Both the position numbers and the translations under genes were made by a program. The notes beneath the pieces are model-generated. The model saw nothing but the letters and a program-made list of their open reading frames with translations. It was not told the DNA's origin and did no database searches. From positions 22,839 to 86,838 of the forward strand of contig NZ_JAERIT010000006.1 of assembly GCF_017979475.1 (NCBI RefSeq): DNA of 64,000 nucleotides, read 5' to 3'. Positions within the stretch are counted from its first letter, which is position 1. Every line of letters starts with the position of its first letter. This stretch comes from Helicobacter pullorum NCTC 12824 (GTDB taxonomy: Bacteria; Campylobacterota; Campylobacteria; Campylobacterales; Helicobacteraceae). Positions 26,119 through 35,806 of the stretch are shown here, in pieces.

Positions 26119-26889
26119 CTATTTGCCTAATAGCTCTTTTGTGAAGGCACTAAGGCTTTCTTGCAAATCTTTCCCTTCTTTCACGCTTTGGGCTATCATT
26201 CTCACAAAAGCACTCCCAACAATCACAATAGGCACAATCCCCCTTAGTGCATCAATCTGCTCCCTACTTTGTATCCCAAATCCCAAAGCAATAGGCTTTG
26301 TAGTGTGTTTTTTGACTTTTGCTATATATTCCAAAAGCCTAGAATCAATTTGAGTTTCATTGCCTGTAATTCCATTTCTTGCTACTACATAAATAAAGCT
26401 TCCTGTGGCTTTATCAAGCTTTTCCATTCGCTTAGAATTTGTGTATGGGGCAATAAGTGCGATATTTTCTAATCCATATTGCTTGCTCAATCCAAAAAGA
26501 TTCTCATCATTTTGCAAAGATAAATCCGGCACAATAAGCCCAAAAACACCGCACTCTTTTGCCCTTTTTAAAAATCTCTCCATGCCATAAGCAAACAAAA
26601 TATTCCCATAAGTCATAATCAAAATTTTAGTTGAGAGATTTCTATCCACAAACGCCCTCTTAAGTTGCACCAAAAATTCAAATCCCAAATCCGTATTAAA
26701 GCCTTTTTGGAGAGATTCTTCACAAGCATTTGCAATTGCTACACCATCCGCATTAGGATCCGAAAAAGGGAATTGCACTTCCAAATACTCTGCCCCACAC
26801 TCTGCTATTCCAAGTGCTGCCTCCAAACTTCCTTCCAAGCTAGGAAATCCAGCGACAATATGCCCCATTAGCTGTATTTTTTGCTCCAT
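26119..26889 (-). CDS. trpA: Tryptophan synthase alpha subunit
   Basis: TrpA cleaves indole-3-glycerol phosphate and channels indole to TrpB. The 256-residue TIM barrel has the catalytic Glu in YLEVQFPFSDPNADG (about 36-50, Glu38; Asp at about 49) and the phosphate-binding GFGIQSREQI near the C-terminus. It starts three bases after the trpB stop. Confidence 0.96.
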   Translation of the reverse strand: MEQKIQLMGHIVAGFPSLEGSLEAALGIAECGAEYLEVQFPFSDPNADGVAIANACEESLQKGFNTDLGFEFLVQLKRAFVDRNLSTKILIMTYGNILFAYGMERFLKRAKECGVFGLIVPDLSLQNDENLFGLSKQYGLENIALIAPYTNSKRMEKLDKATGSFIYVVARNGITGNETQIDSRLLEYIAKVKKHTTKPIALGFGIQSREQIDALRGIVPIVIVGSAFVRMIAQSVKEGKDLQESLSAFTKELLGK

Positions 26890-26892
26890 TAT

Positions 26893-28158
26893 CTACCCTT
26901 TCATCTCAACAATCTCATTTTGCAAAAACTCACACCAACGATCCTTTTGCAAGGCTTTTGCAGTGATAAAAATATCCTTATCCCCACGTCCTGAAACATT
27001 GATAATGATTTTTTTATTCTTCACTTTTTTGGCAATTTTCAATGCTCCAGAAAGTGCGTGGCTTGATTCTAAAGCAGCAATGATTCCTTCATTTTTAGCA
27101 AAAAACTTCAAAGCTTCCAATGCCTCATCATCGCTACTAGAGCCAAACTCTACCCTCCCAATCTCTTTTAAATGTGCTAATTGTGGTCCAATCCCAGCAT
27201 AATCAAGCCCAGCAGAAATCGAATAAGTTTCCAATAAATTTCCATATTCATCACTCAAAAAATAGCTTTTATAGCCTTGTGCGATTCCAAGATGAGCTTC
27301 TTTGTTGCCCATTCTTATGGCATTTTCTCCAATTCTGCTTCCTTTCCCCCCTGCTTCAATCCCCACTAAATGCACTTCCTCATCTTTTAGATAATGGCTG
27401 AAAAATCCCATCGCATTGCTTCCTCCTCCCACACAAGCCACCATAATATCCGGATTCCCTTTGAAAAACTTTTGAGTTTGCTTCTTTAGCTCCTTGCTAA
27501 TCACACTTTGAAACTCCCTTACAATATCTGGGTAAGGATAAGGACCTAATGCACTCCCAAGCACATAAAAAGTATTTTTACAATCTTTACTCCACTCTCT
27601 TAATGCCTCATTCACCGCATCTTTTAATGTCTGTGAGCCACTCTCTACACTCACAACCTTTGCCCCCAAAAGCTCCATATTAAAAACATTAGGAAATTGT
27701 CGTTTGACATCTCTACTACCCATAAAAATCACACATTCTAAACCAAGCTTTGCACATGCAGCACTTACAGCAAGCCCATGCTGTCCAGCTCCTGTTTCTG
27801 CAATGATTCTTTTTTTGCCCATTTTTTTAGCCAACAGCACTTGCCCTATGGCATTATTAATCTTATGTGCTCCCGTGTTTGCTAGCCCTTCAAACTTCAA
27901 ATAAATTTCATTACCCAAAATCTTGCTTACATTTTTTGCATAAATTAACGGAGTAGGACGTCCTACAAACTCTGCTAAAAGCCTTTTAAACTCGCTTTTA
28001 AATTCATTAGAATCCAAAATACTATGGTATGCCTTTTCTAATTCATCTAACGCAGGATACAAAATTTCAGGGACATATTGCCCACCAAATGAGTGAGTAT
28101 GCTTTGTCTCTTTTCCAAAAAATCCTTTTTTAGATTCCACAAATATTTTCTTTTTCAT
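26893..28158 (-). CDS. trpB: Tryptophan synthase beta subunit
   Basis: TrpB is the PLP enzyme that joins indole and serine. PLP lysine lies in the motif NTGAHKINNAIGQ, and the glycine-rich phosphate loop is CVGGGSNAMGFF. I place the start at the ATG at 28156-28158 (MKKKIFVESKKGFFG, 421 residues). The open frame runs 17 codons further upstream, but that stretch contains a consensus -10 box (TATAAT) and would have to be transcribed from elsewhere. It is divergent from trpE and coupled to trpA. Confidence 0.96.
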   Translation of the reverse strand: MKKKIFVESKKGFFGKETKHTHSFGGQYVPEILYPALDELEKAYHSILDSNEFKSEFKRLLAEFVGRPTPLIYAKNVSKILGNEIYLKFEGLANTGAHKINNAIGQVLLAKKMGKKRIIAETGAGQHGLAVSAACAKLGLECVIFMGSRDVKRQFPNVFNMELLGAKVVSVESGSQTLKDAVNEALREWSKDCKNTFYVLGSALGPYPYPDIVREFQSVISKELKKQTQKFFKGNPDIMVACVGGGSNAMGFFSHYLKDEEVHLVGIEAGGKGSRIGENAIRMGNKEAHLGIAQGYKSYFLSDEYGNLLETYSISAGLDYAGIGPQLAHLKEIGRVEFGSSSDDEALEALKFFAKNEGIIAALESSHALSGALKIAKKVKNKKIIINVSGRGDKDIFITAKALQKDRWCEFLQNEIVEMKG

Positions 28159-28189
28159 TGCCACTTCTTTATGTGCTAAAATTTTTAGC

Positions 28190-28239
28190 ATTATACCCCA
28201 AGTAATCAAATTTATTTTTAAAAAAATCCATAGTATAAT
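28190..28239. promoter_or_regulatory. Divergent trpBA / trpE promoters
   Basis: A perfect TATAAT for trpBA lies on the minus strand at 28190-28195 and another for trpE on the plus strand at 28234-28239. The predicted leaders are only about 20-30 bases long, so there is no room for a leader peptide or attenuator. Any control must act on initiation. No operator dyad is evident between the boxes. Confidence 0.65.
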
Positions 28240-28267
28240 CCTATCTTTAAATTTTAAAATTAATTTT

Positions 28268-29737
28268 ATGAGAGAGTTTATGTTTAAGTTTTTAAATCCA
28301 AAACAAAAAGGCTACCCAGCTTCTTTAGAGTTTCGCAAGATTCCAGCATCAAAAATCACTCCTTTGATATTGTGTGAATCTTTCAATGCTCCTGTATTGC
28401 TAGAATCTGCGTTTTTAAAAACCGGCAAAGGGCGTTTCTCAATTTTAATCTTAAAAGAAGCTTTTAGAGTTACACAAGAAAATCAAAAAATCTCTTTAAT
28501 TAATGAAGACTTGAACCATACTTTTAAAGATAGCCAAAACTTTTTGCAAATTTTAGAAACTTTAAGAAACCTCGCTCCAACACCACAAAATCTTCCACAA
28601 GATTTGCCCTTACCACTTGGAGGTGTCGGATATTTGGGGTATGAATTTTTTAGCCAAATAGAATCTATTCAATTCAAAAACCCCTCTCTTTATGATTGCT
28701 ATGATAATGCCTTTATTTTTGGACGGGATTTTGCTATTTTTGATCATTTCTACGAATCTCTTTATCTCATTAGCGTTACCTATCAAGATGAATGTGAATC
28801 CCATAATTTAAATCAGCGTTTAGAACGGATTATCCAAAAACTAGAAAATCTCCAACCCACGCAAGAATCCTCCAAAAACTATACTTCAGAAATTATCTCA
28901 AAAGACAAGCAATCCTACTACACACACATGGTTACCACCCTCAAAGAAGAAATTTACAAAGGCAACCTTCTACAATGTGTGCCAAGTCAAAGTATGCAAA
29001 TAAAAAGCAATTTACCACCTCTTAAAGCTTATATGAATCTCCGCACTAACAATCCAAGCCCTTATATGTATTATTATAATTTTGGGCATTTCCAAATCAT
29101 AGGAAGCTCCCCTGAAGTCCTTATAAAGCTAGAAAGTCTTGATGAAAAAACAGCCAAACTTACGCTTAGACCTATTGCTGGAACGCGTAAAAGAGGTATG
29201 AATGAAATTGAAGATTCTCGCTTAGAAGAAGAATTAATCCACAATGAAAAGGAAAATGCCGAACATTTAATGCTTTTGGATTTAGGACGCAATGATATTG
29301 GCAAAGTCGCAATAGGCGGGAGTGTAAAAGTTACTCAAGAAAAAGTTATCGAAAAATACGCCAAAGTAATGCACCTAGTTTCTGAAGTAGAAGGCATTAT
29401 GGATTTACAAACCCACAAAAAAGATGATGCACTCCTAGCAGCATTCCCTGCAGGAACAGTAAGTGGAGCGCCAAAGATTCAAGCTATCAAAACCATCGAA
29501 TCCCTAGAAGAACATAAAAGAGGAATTTATGCAGGGGCTATTGGGTATTTTACACAAAGCGGGGATATGAACTTTGCTATTGCTATTAGAACAGCAATCT
29601 ATCAAAATGGCATTTATTATTTACAAGCAGGGGCTGGGATTGTTTATGATTCTATCCCCAAAGAAGAATATTTAGAAACCAAAAACAAAATGCTTTCTTT
29701 AGTAGAAGCCATTATGGGAGAAAACAATGGAAAATAA
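28268..29737 (+). CDS. trpE: Anthranilate synthase component I
   Basis: TrpE converts chorismate with ammonia to anthranilate. The 489-residue protein has the N-terminal regulatory half and a chorismate-binding C-terminal domain with LTLRPIAGTRKRG, LLDLGRNDIGKVA, FPAGTVSGAPKIQAI and the terminal AGAGIVYDS. Start is ATG at 28268; a second ATG at 28280 follows an AGAGAG but at short spacing, so the exact start is uncertain. It is the first gene of trpE-trpGD-trpCF. Confidence 0.96.
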   Translation: MREFMFKFLNPKQKGYPASLEFRKIPASKITPLILCESFNAPVLLESAFLKTGKGRFSILILKEAFRVTQENQKISLINEDLNHTFKDSQNFLQILETLRNLAPTPQNLPQDLPLPLGGVGYLGYEFFSQIESIQFKNPSLYDCYDNAFIFGRDFAIFDHFYESLYLISVTYQDECESHNLNQRLERIIQKLENLQPTQESSKNYTSEIISKDKQSYYTHMVTTLKEEIYKGNLLQCVPSQSMQIKSNLPPLKAYMNLRTNNPSPYMYYYNFGHFQIIGSSPEVLIKLESLDEKTAKLTLRPIAGTRKRGMNEIEDSRLEEELIHNEKENAEHLMLLDLGRNDIGKVAIGGSVKVTQEKVIEKYAKVMHLVSEVEGIMDLQTHKKDDALLAAFPAGTVSGAPKIQAIKTIESLEEHKRGIYAGAIGYFTQSGDMNFAIAIRTAIYQNGIYYLQAGAGIVYDSIPKEEYLETKNKMLSLVEAIMGENNGK

Positions 29738-29758
29738 CCTCATCACAAAAGAGACACT

Positions 29759-31381
29759 ATGATTATTTTAATTGACAATTACGATTCCTTTACCTATAAT
29801 ATTTATCAAGCTTTTAGTCAATTTAACTACCCTATCAAAGTTTTACGCAATGACAAAACCACGCTCAAAGAAATAGAATCCCTAAACCCAAGTTATATCA
29901 TCATAGGACCCGGACCAAAATCCCCCAAAGAAGCTGGGATTAGCATTGAAATTGTGCAGAATTTCAAAGGAATCTATCCTATTTTGGGAATCTGTCTTGG
30001 ACATCAAGCAATTTTGAGTGCTTTTGGAGTAGAAATCAAAAATGCTAAAAATATCGTGCATGGCAAGGTTGAACCCCTTATTCACAATGGCAAAGGAATC
30101 TTCCGCCACATTAGCCCAAAAACCCCTATTGCTCGTTACCATTCCCTTGTGGGTAAGAAAGAAGAGATTCCAGAATGCTTTTTGATTAGCGGAATGAGTG
30201 AAGATGGCGAAGTTATGGCAGTGGAACACAAACAATACCATTTAGTAGGTTTGCAATTCCACCCAGAATCCATTGGAACCAAAGAAGGCATTAAAATGCT
30301 CCTTAACTTCCTGCATTACACAAGAGAACCAATCCCTACAAAAGATTATCTCAAAAAAGTTTTGCACCAAAAATCTCTCAATTTTCAAGAAAGCTACAAT
30401 CTAATGGACGAACTCACAGAGGGGAATCTCAGTGATGCACAAATAGGAAGTATCCTTACAAGCTTAGAAATTAAGGGCATTGATGAATATGAACTAGCAG
30501 GTTTTGCTTCTGTACTCAAAAAAAAGGCTGTGAAAATTGACTTAAAAGATAGCCTAACAATGCGTTTTGATATGGTGGGCACAGGTGGAAGTAATGCTAA
30601 AACTTTCAATGTCTCTACCACTTCTGCACTGCTTTTGGCTTCACAAGCCAAAAAAAATAATTTTGGAATTATCAAACATGGCAACAAAGCCATTACCTCC
30701 AAAAGCGGTTCAGCAGACTTACTTAATGCACTTGGAATTAATGTAAATATGGATTTTGAAAACATTAAGCAAATTTATAAGAATCTCCATATCACTTTTC
30801 TTTTTGCACAAAAATTCCATTCTGCAATGCGATTTGCCGCTAATGCACGCTCTTCACTCGGATTTAAAACCGCTTTTAATCTCATTGGTCCCCTAAGCAA
30901 TCCAAGCCCCATAACTCACCAGCTCATCGGTGTTTTTGATAAATCCTACACAGAAATTATGGCAAAGGCTTTAGCAATTTTGGGAGTTAAGCGCGCAATG
31001 GTTGTTAGCGGACTTGATGGCTATGATGAAATCTCTCTTTGTGCGCCCACACAAATTACAGAATTACACAATGGCGACATCAAAACTTATATTTTTAACC
31101 CCATTGAAGTGGGACTAGATTTCGTCCATCATTCTTTACTTCAAGGTGGAGATAGTCAAGAAAACTTACAAATTACCTTAGATATTTTCAATGCCAAACC
31201 TTCTCCAAAACTCGATTTAGTGGCACTCAATATGGGAGCTGCACTCTACCTTTGCAACCAAGCACAAAGTATTCAAGATGGCTTTTTTAGGGCAAAAGAA
31301 ATTATCCAAAGCAAAGAAGTTTTTGAAACCATAGAATCCTTTAAAACTCTAAGTCACCAACGCTTAGAAGGCTTACAATGA
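29759..31381 (+). CDS. trpGD: Anthranilate synthase amidotransferase / anthranilate phosphoribosyltransferase fusion
   Basis: A 540-residue bifunctional protein. Residues 1 to about 195 are a class I glutamine amidotransferase (catalytic Cys79 in LGICLGHQ, His-Glu in FHPES near 170) that feeds ammonia to TrpE. From about 205 it is TrpD, with the PRPP loop GTGGSNAKTFNVST and KHGNKAITSKSGSADLL. The GD fusion is common in gamma- and epsilon-type lineages. It overlaps trpCF by four bases. Confidence 0.96.
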   Translation: MIILIDNYDSFTYNIYQAFSQFNYPIKVLRNDKTTLKEIESLNPSYIIIGPGPKSPKEAGISIEIVQNFKGIYPILGICLGHQAILSAFGVEIKNAKNIVHGKVEPLIHNGKGIFRHISPKTPIARYHSLVGKKEEIPECFLISGMSEDGEVMAVEHKQYHLVGLQFHPESIGTKEGIKMLLNFLHYTREPIPTKDYLKKVLHQKSLNFQESYNLMDELTEGNLSDAQIGSILTSLEIKGIDEYELAGFASVLKKKAVKIDLKDSLTMRFDMVGTGGSNAKTFNVSTTSALLLASQAKKNNFGIIKHGNKAITSKSGSADLLNALGINVNMDFENIKQIYKNLHITFLFAQKFHSAMRFAANARSSLGFKTAFNLIGPLSNPSPITHQLIGVFDKSYTEIMAKALAILGVKRAMVVSGLDGYDEISLCAPTQITELHNGDIKTYIFNPIEVGLDFVHHSLLQGGDSQENLQITLDIFNAKPSPKLDLVALNMGAALYLCNQAQSIQDGFFRAKEIIQSKEVFETIESFKTLSHQRLEGLQ

Positions 31382-32886
31382 TTCCTACAATCTTAAAAAA
31401 TATTTTAGACAAAAAAGCCAAACATCCCATTTTAAAAGCCACAAGAGATACTCCACTCACTCCGCCAAACCTTGATTTTCCTATCATCATCGCAGAAATC
31501 AAAAGAGCAAGCCCCTCAGCTGGAAGTATCGGAAAAATAGAAAACCCCAAAGATTTAGCAAATTCTTATTTAAAAGGCGGTGCGAGTGCCATTTCTATTT
31601 TGTGTGAAGAGGATTTTTTCAAAGGCAGTTTAGAGGATTTGCATCAAGTCAAGCAATCCTATCCAAATGCCACCATTTTACGCAAAGATTTTATTACCAA
31701 AATAGAACAAATCCAAGAATCTTATGATTTTGGTGCAGATATGGTACTATTAATTGCGGCAGTTTTCATCGGGGAAAATAACGAAAATGGTGGTTTTTCT
31801 AGGCTAAAATCTCTCTATGAAGAATCGCTAAAGCTTGGTTTAACCCCTCTTATTGAAGTGCATAATCAAGCAGAAATTGATTTCATCACCCCTCTAAAAG
31901 CAATGCTTATTGGGATTAATTCACGCAATTTACACACTTTTAAAATCAATAAAATTCAAGCCTACAACCTCTTAAAATATTTAAAAACCACCAACCCGCA
32001 AAGCAAAACCATTTTTGAATCTTCTATTGAATGCAGTTTTGATGGATTTGTCATAGGAAATATCGGATTTGATGGAATCTTGTGCGGAAGCTATCTTGTG
32101 CGAGATTCTAACCCTACACAAACTCTAAAATCACTAAAAGATTCAATGATTTGTGGCAAAAACTCTCCTAATGCTTTTTATAGCAATGCTTTTGAGCTTT
32201 TAAATTCGCCACAAGGCTTTTTGAAAATCTGCGGAATTACCTCCAAAGAAGATGCTCTAATGTGTGCAAATACCCTAGAATCAACTCTCCAAAATCACAC
32301 ACCCAACGATTCAAGTCCCAAAAAACTCGCTGCACTAGGATTTATCCTAGCCAAAGATTCTCCAAGATTTATAACCCCACAAGCCATAGAAGAGATTTCT
32401 AATGCCCTCAAATCTCACCCAAAAATACTCAAAATAGGCGTGGTAAAAGAAGATGAAAAAATGCTACAACAAGCCATCAACCTCTATAAAAAAGGGATCA
32501 TTGATGCCTTGCAACTCCATGGAGTAAAACAACAAAACTTCGCAAAAATAGATTTAAAAAATGCGGATTTTTCTTTTTATGAAGTATGGAATATTGCAGA
32601 ATCTGAAGATTTAGGGGACTTCATTAGCCCCTTTGTTTTATTAGATTCAAAAAGCCAGCTAGGGGGAGGAAGTGGGAAAAGCATTAAACCAGAAGTATTA
32701 AAATCCCTCAAAGAAAAAGTAAATGACTATCTTTGTGTTGCTGGTGGAATCTGTGCAGATAATGTTATCCCCCTAAAAAATATCGGTGCAAAAATGCTAG
32801 ATATAAACTCTAGCATAGAATCCAAAATAGGCAAAAAAGATTCACAGAAATTACAAACCTTACTCCATTTGTATTTTTCATCATAA
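31378..32886 (+). CDS. trpCF: Indole-3-glycerol-phosphate synthase / phosphoribosylanthranilate isomerase fusion
   Basis: A 502-residue protein with two TIM barrels. TrpC covers about 1-262 (IAEIKRASPSAG near 38-49, LRKDFI, LIGINSRNLHTF). TrpF begins with the conserved LKICGIT near 281 and ends with VAGGICADNV and the DINSSIESKIGKKD region. Fusion in the order C-F is as in E. coli. It closes the plus-strand trp operon. Confidence 0.95.
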   Translation: MIPTILKNILDKKAKHPILKATRDTPLTPPNLDFPIIIAEIKRASPSAGSIGKIENPKDLANSYLKGGASAISILCEEDFFKGSLEDLHQVKQSYPNATILRKDFITKIEQIQESYDFGADMVLLIAAVFIGENNENGGFSRLKSLYEESLKLGLTPLIEVHNQAEIDFITPLKAMLIGINSRNLHTFKINKIQAYNLLKYLKTTNPQSKTIFESSIECSFDGFVIGNIGFDGILCGSYLVRDSNPTQTLKSLKDSMICGKNSPNAFYSNAFELLNSPQGFLKICGITSKEDALMCANTLESTLQNHTPNDSSPKKLAALGFILAKDSPRFITPQAIEEISNALKSHPKILKIGVVKEDEKMLQQAINLYKKGIIDALQLHGVKQQNFAKIDLKNADFSFYEVWNIAESEDLGDFISPFVLLDSKSQLGGGSGKSIKPEVLKSLKEKVNDYLCVAGGICADNVIPLKNIGAKMLDINSSIESKIGKKDSQKLQTLLHLYFSS

Positions 32887-32982
32887 ATCAACTCGCCTAA
32901 AATTTATGGGATTTTTTCAATATTTTTAAAATTATGCTAGAATTACGCATTTTAGTTTTGACTTAAAAAGGTTAGTATTCCA

Positions 32983-33231
32983 ATGAAAACCTTAACACTT
33001 GCAAGCATTTATGAGATTCAAGGTCATCGCCATGAAGCCGCTGAAATTTACAAAACTATTTTGCAAGAAAACCCTGAAAATATCGAAGCAAAGATTGCCC
33101 TAAAAAGACTTACAAGCAATCGAAAAAATTATGGAAAAGCCAATGAAGAAATGCTAAATTTCTTTATTAGCATGGATTCACAAATCGAATACAATGAATT
33201 TGAAAGGTGGTTATTGAAACTATGGAATTAA
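32983..33231 (+). CDS. Small TPR-like protein upstream of the CiaD-like gene
   Basis: An 82-residue soluble protein with one clear TPR-like helical pair (LASIYEIQGHRHEAAEIYKT near 6-25, then NPENIEAKIALKRL) and an acidic/aromatic tail. AAAGG ribosome site precedes the ATG. Its stop lies inside the next gene (10-base overlap). A gene of this size precedes ciaD in Campylobacter as I remember, so the pair may function together. No function is established. Confidence 0.75.
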   Translation: MKTLTLASIYEIQGHRHEAAEIYKTILQENPENIEAKIALKRLTSNRKNYGKANEEMLNFFISMDSQIEYNEFERWLLKLWN

Positions 33232-33641
33232 AAGAAGCGATTTTACAGACTTTAGCCGAGATTGACGCCTCACAAACACAAACTAATTTACCCAATCAAA
33301 TTAATCCTCCACAACAAGAAACCAAACAAGAAAGGGAAGCACTTTTGGATATTTTACCCACAGAAGAAAATCTCCACAAAAATTCACTAGATTCTCAAAA
33401 CCCTTATGAAAGAAAAATAGAAAAGCTAGATCTTAAAAATACAGAAGAATTAAAACAAATTCTCATCAAACAATACAAAGAAGAAGAAAGATTCCTCAAT
33501 GCAATGCAAGAGCGAATCCTCGTTCTTTTTGAAGGGTTACAATCTCCAAACAACAGAAATATCGAAGATAAGGTTGATATGATTCTAAATTTTTTGGAAT
33601 TCACTTTAGCCATTATTGACGAAAAAAAGAATCAAAAATGA
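33222..33641 (+). CDS. CiaD-like protein
   Basis: About 139 residues from ATG at 33222 (the frame is open from a GTG at 33207). The N-terminal two thirds are polar, rich in Gln, Glu, Asn and Lys. The C-terminal 50 residues (MQERILVLFEGLQSP, then KVDMILNFLEFTLAIIDEK) strongly resemble the C-terminus of Campylobacter CiaD as I recall it. CiaD is described as a secreted effector needed for host-cell invasion; in Helicobacter the homolog's role is not established. It sits upstream of arsRS. Confidence 0.7.
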   Translation: MELKEAILQTLAEIDASQTQTNLPNQINPPQQETKQEREALLDILPTEENLHKNSLDSQNPYERKIEKLDLKNTEELKQILIKQYKEEERFLNAMQERILVLFEGLQSPNNRNIEDKVDMILNFLEFTLAIIDEKKNQK

Positions 33642-33681
33642 AAAAAATTTTTTCATTTACTTTTGATTTACTATATTGTTT

Positions 33682-33716
33682 TATAATTTCATTGTCTCAA
33701 GCGGGATGGCTTGAGA
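33682..33716 (+). promoter_or_regulatory. arsR promoter -10 box and 5' leader hairpin
   Basis: TATAAT at 33682-33687 is followed, seven bases later, by a perfect 8-base stem (33695-33702 and 33709-33716, TCTCAAGC/GCTTGAGA) with a six-base loop. A transcript starting near 33694 would carry this hairpin at its extreme 5' end, a position that often stabilises mRNA. No T-run follows, so it is not a terminator of the upstream genes. Confidence 0.55.
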
Positions 33717-33809
33717 TACAAATGTTCCGCACAACATTGGTTAGAGTTTTTCATCCGTTTCTCCTTTGTGAAGAGAGTTTATTTTTAATTAGAGATATTT
33801 ATTCTAGTG

Positions 33810-33876
33810 GGTGTTTTCCTAAATTTTTAATTACCCCCCTAAAATACCCAATCCTCCTTTTTGTAAGGAAAACACC
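33810..33876 (+). promoter_or_regulatory. Leader hairpin that covers the arsR ribosome binding site
   Basis: GGTGTTTTCCT (33810-33820) is perfectly complementary to AGGAAAACACC (33866-33876), the 11 bases directly before the arsR ATG, which include the only good Shine-Dalgarno (AAGGA, 33865-33869). The 45-base loop is AT-rich. Formation would block ribosome entry. This is seen directly; regulation is inferred. Confidence 0.6.
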
Positions 33877-34563
33877 ATGCTAGAAATTTTGATGATTGAA
33901 GATGATTTAGAGTTAGCGACTATTCTTAGCGAATACCTCAAGGCTCACGATATTAATGTGACAAATTATGATGAGCCCTATACGGGTATGAGTGCGATTA
34001 ACACTCGACATTTTGACCTCCTTCTTTTAGATTTAACACTCCCAAATTTAGATGGGCTTGAGGTTTGCAAGAAAGTCGCAAAAGAAAAACATATCCCCAT
34101 TATTATTTCCTCTGCTAGAAGTGATGTTGAAGATAGAGTTTTGGCATTAGAATATGGTGCTGATGATTATATTCCAAAACCTTATGATCCAAAAGAATTA
34201 GTTGCAAGAATCCATAGTGTATTGCGTCGATACAATTCTACTAGCAAACCTAATGAAACAGAAATTTCCATTTTTCCTTTCCGCTTAGACAAAGGCAGCC
34301 GAGAGATTTATCTCTATGATGAATTATTAGATTTAACCAAAGCAGAATACGAAATTTTGAGCTTTATGCTAGAAAACAAAAATCAAGCTTTAACGCGTGA
34401 TGCAATTGCCACACATTCTGATTCTATTAATCCTGATAGTAGCAATAAAAGTATTGATGTAATTGTCGGGAGACTGCGTTCAAAAATCGAGAAAAATGGC
34501 AAGAAATATATTTTTTCTGTCCGCGGAATTGGCTATAAATTTCAAATAAAAGACAATGATTAA
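33877..34563 (+). CDS. arsR: Acid-response regulator ArsR (OmpR family)
   Basis: A 228-residue response regulator. The receiver domain has Asp9-Asp10, phosphorylation site Asp52 in [12 protein letters not shown] and Lys in [10 protein letters not shown]; the winged-helix domain ends in RGIGYKFQI. It is closely similar to H. pylori ArsR (HP0166) as I remember it, and the order arsR-arsS-hemB is the same. There, ArsR controls acid-adaptation genes and, unphosphorylated, is essential. The start overlaps a leader hairpin; the end overlaps arsS by eight bases. Confidence 0.92.
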   Translation: MLEILMIEDDLELATILSEYLKAHDINVTNYDEPYTGMSAINTRHFDLLLLDLTLPNLDGLEVCKKVAKEKHIPIIISSARSDVEDRVLALEYGADDYIPKPYDPKELVARIHSVLRRYNSTSKPNETEISIFPFRLDKGSREIYLYDELLDLTKAEYEILSFMLENKNQALTRDAIATHSDSINPDSSNKSIDVIVGRLRSKIEKNGKKYIFSVRGIGYKFQIKDND

Positions 34564-35806
34564 AAATTCCATTATCGTTAAAATCACTATTTTATTCCTC
34601 ATTGCCATTATTGGCTTGAGTGCTTTTTCATATTATTTTATCCGCGAAGAAATTGATAGAAAAAACTATGAAAATCAATTAAAATACACGCAATTTTTAG
34701 CTACCATCAATCAACTCGTCCGCTTTGGTGGCAATATCACTTTAATTGAAAAATATCTTAATGAGTTAGGTTTAGTTCAAATCAAAAATACAGAAATCTT
34801 AGATCTCTTTGAAGCCCATATTACGCCAAATTTCAACCATGGGGTGATTGCAAAAATCATCAAAGAAGAAGGCGGAATCTATCTTTTTTTGCAAACCCCT
34901 CAAGATTGGCGTGTTTATGGCGATATTCATTTTGATAGACTTTTTAACTATTACATTATTACTTTTATCGCATTTGTGATTGTGGTTTTTCTTTTTGTTT
35001 TGGTGATTCGCAGCATCTTGCCGCTAAAAACACTACAAAAAGAAATTAGAAAATTTGCAAATGGGCAAATGGATATTTCTTGCAAAATCAATCAAAACGA
35101 TGAAATTGGTGAATTGGCACAAGAATTTGATAATGCCGTCCAAAAAATCAACGCACTCAATCAATCACGCCATTTATTCTTACGCTCCATTATGCACGAA
35201 TTAAAAACCCCTATCACAAAAGGCAGAATCACTGCTGAAATGATTGACAATCCACTTTATAAAGAGCGTTTGTGCTCTGTTTTTGAGAGATTAAATTCTC
35301 TTATTAATGAATTTGCAAAAATCGAAGAATTAAGCTCTAGGAATTACTGCCCAAACAAACAAAAAATTTTACTTCAAGATGTTTTAAAAAGAGTCTTTGA
35401 AATGTTGCTTTTAGATGAAGAGCAAATCACTTCACTCTTCATTCTTCCACAAAATCAACAATCTTTATACGCTGATTTTGAAATGATTTCTCTTGTTATC
35501 AAAAATCTTGTTGATAATGCCATTAAATACAAAACACAAGGGCAAATTGAAATTTGTATCGCCAAAAAAGACTTGTGGATCAAAAATTACGGCAACCCTC
35601 TACCCTACACTCTAAAAGATCATTCCAAACCCTTTTTTAAAGATTCCAAATCCAACACAAGTGGCTTAGGGCTTGGAATATACATTATCAAAAGCACATT
35701 AGAAACACAAGGGTTAGAATTAGATTACTTCCACCAAAATAATCAGAATATTTTTATCATAAAAGGAGTAGTATCTCAAAAAAATTTAAAGGATGAAAAT
35801 GTTTAA
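34556..35806 (+). CDS. arsS: Acid-sensing histidine kinase ArsS
   Basis: A 416-residue kinase with transmembrane helices near 7-27 and 137-157 that enclose a periplasmic sensor domain with few histidines. HAMP follows, then the H box [16 protein letters not shown] box [12 protein letters not shown] and G box [11 protein letters not shown]. In H. pylori ArsS senses low pH. The homopolymer tract found in some H. pylori arsS genes is absent here. Its last eight bases overlap hemB. Confidence 0.92.
   Translation: MIKNSIIVKITILFLIAIIGLSAFSYYFIREEIDRKNYENQLKYTQFLATINQLVRFGGNITLIEKYLNELGLVQIKNTEILDLFEAHITPNFNHGVIAKIIKEEGGIYLFLQTPQDWRVYGDIHFDRLFNYYIITFIAFVIVVFLFVLVIRSILPLKTLQKEIRKFANGQMDISCKINQNDEIGELAQEFDNAVQKINALNQSRHLFLRSIMHELKTPITKGRITAEMIDNPLYKERLCSVFERLNSLINEFAKIEELSSRNYCPNKQKILLQDVLKRVFEMLLLDEEQITSLFILPQNQQSLYADFEMISLVIKNLVDNAIKYKTQGQIEICIAKKDLWIKNYGNPLPYTLKDHSKPFFKDSKSNTSGLGLGIYIIKSTLETQGLELDYFHQNNQNIFIIKGVVSQKNLKDENV

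Noticed and set aside
28159..28209. Seventeen-codon N-terminal extension of TrpB
   Set aside because: The stretch contains the trpBA -10 box and has no ribosome site; family members begin near MKKKIFVE.
33638..33883. 81-codon frame between the CiaD-like gene and arsR
   Set aside because: It crosses the arsR promoter, two leader hairpins and the arsR start, has no ribosome site and shows no protein-like pattern.
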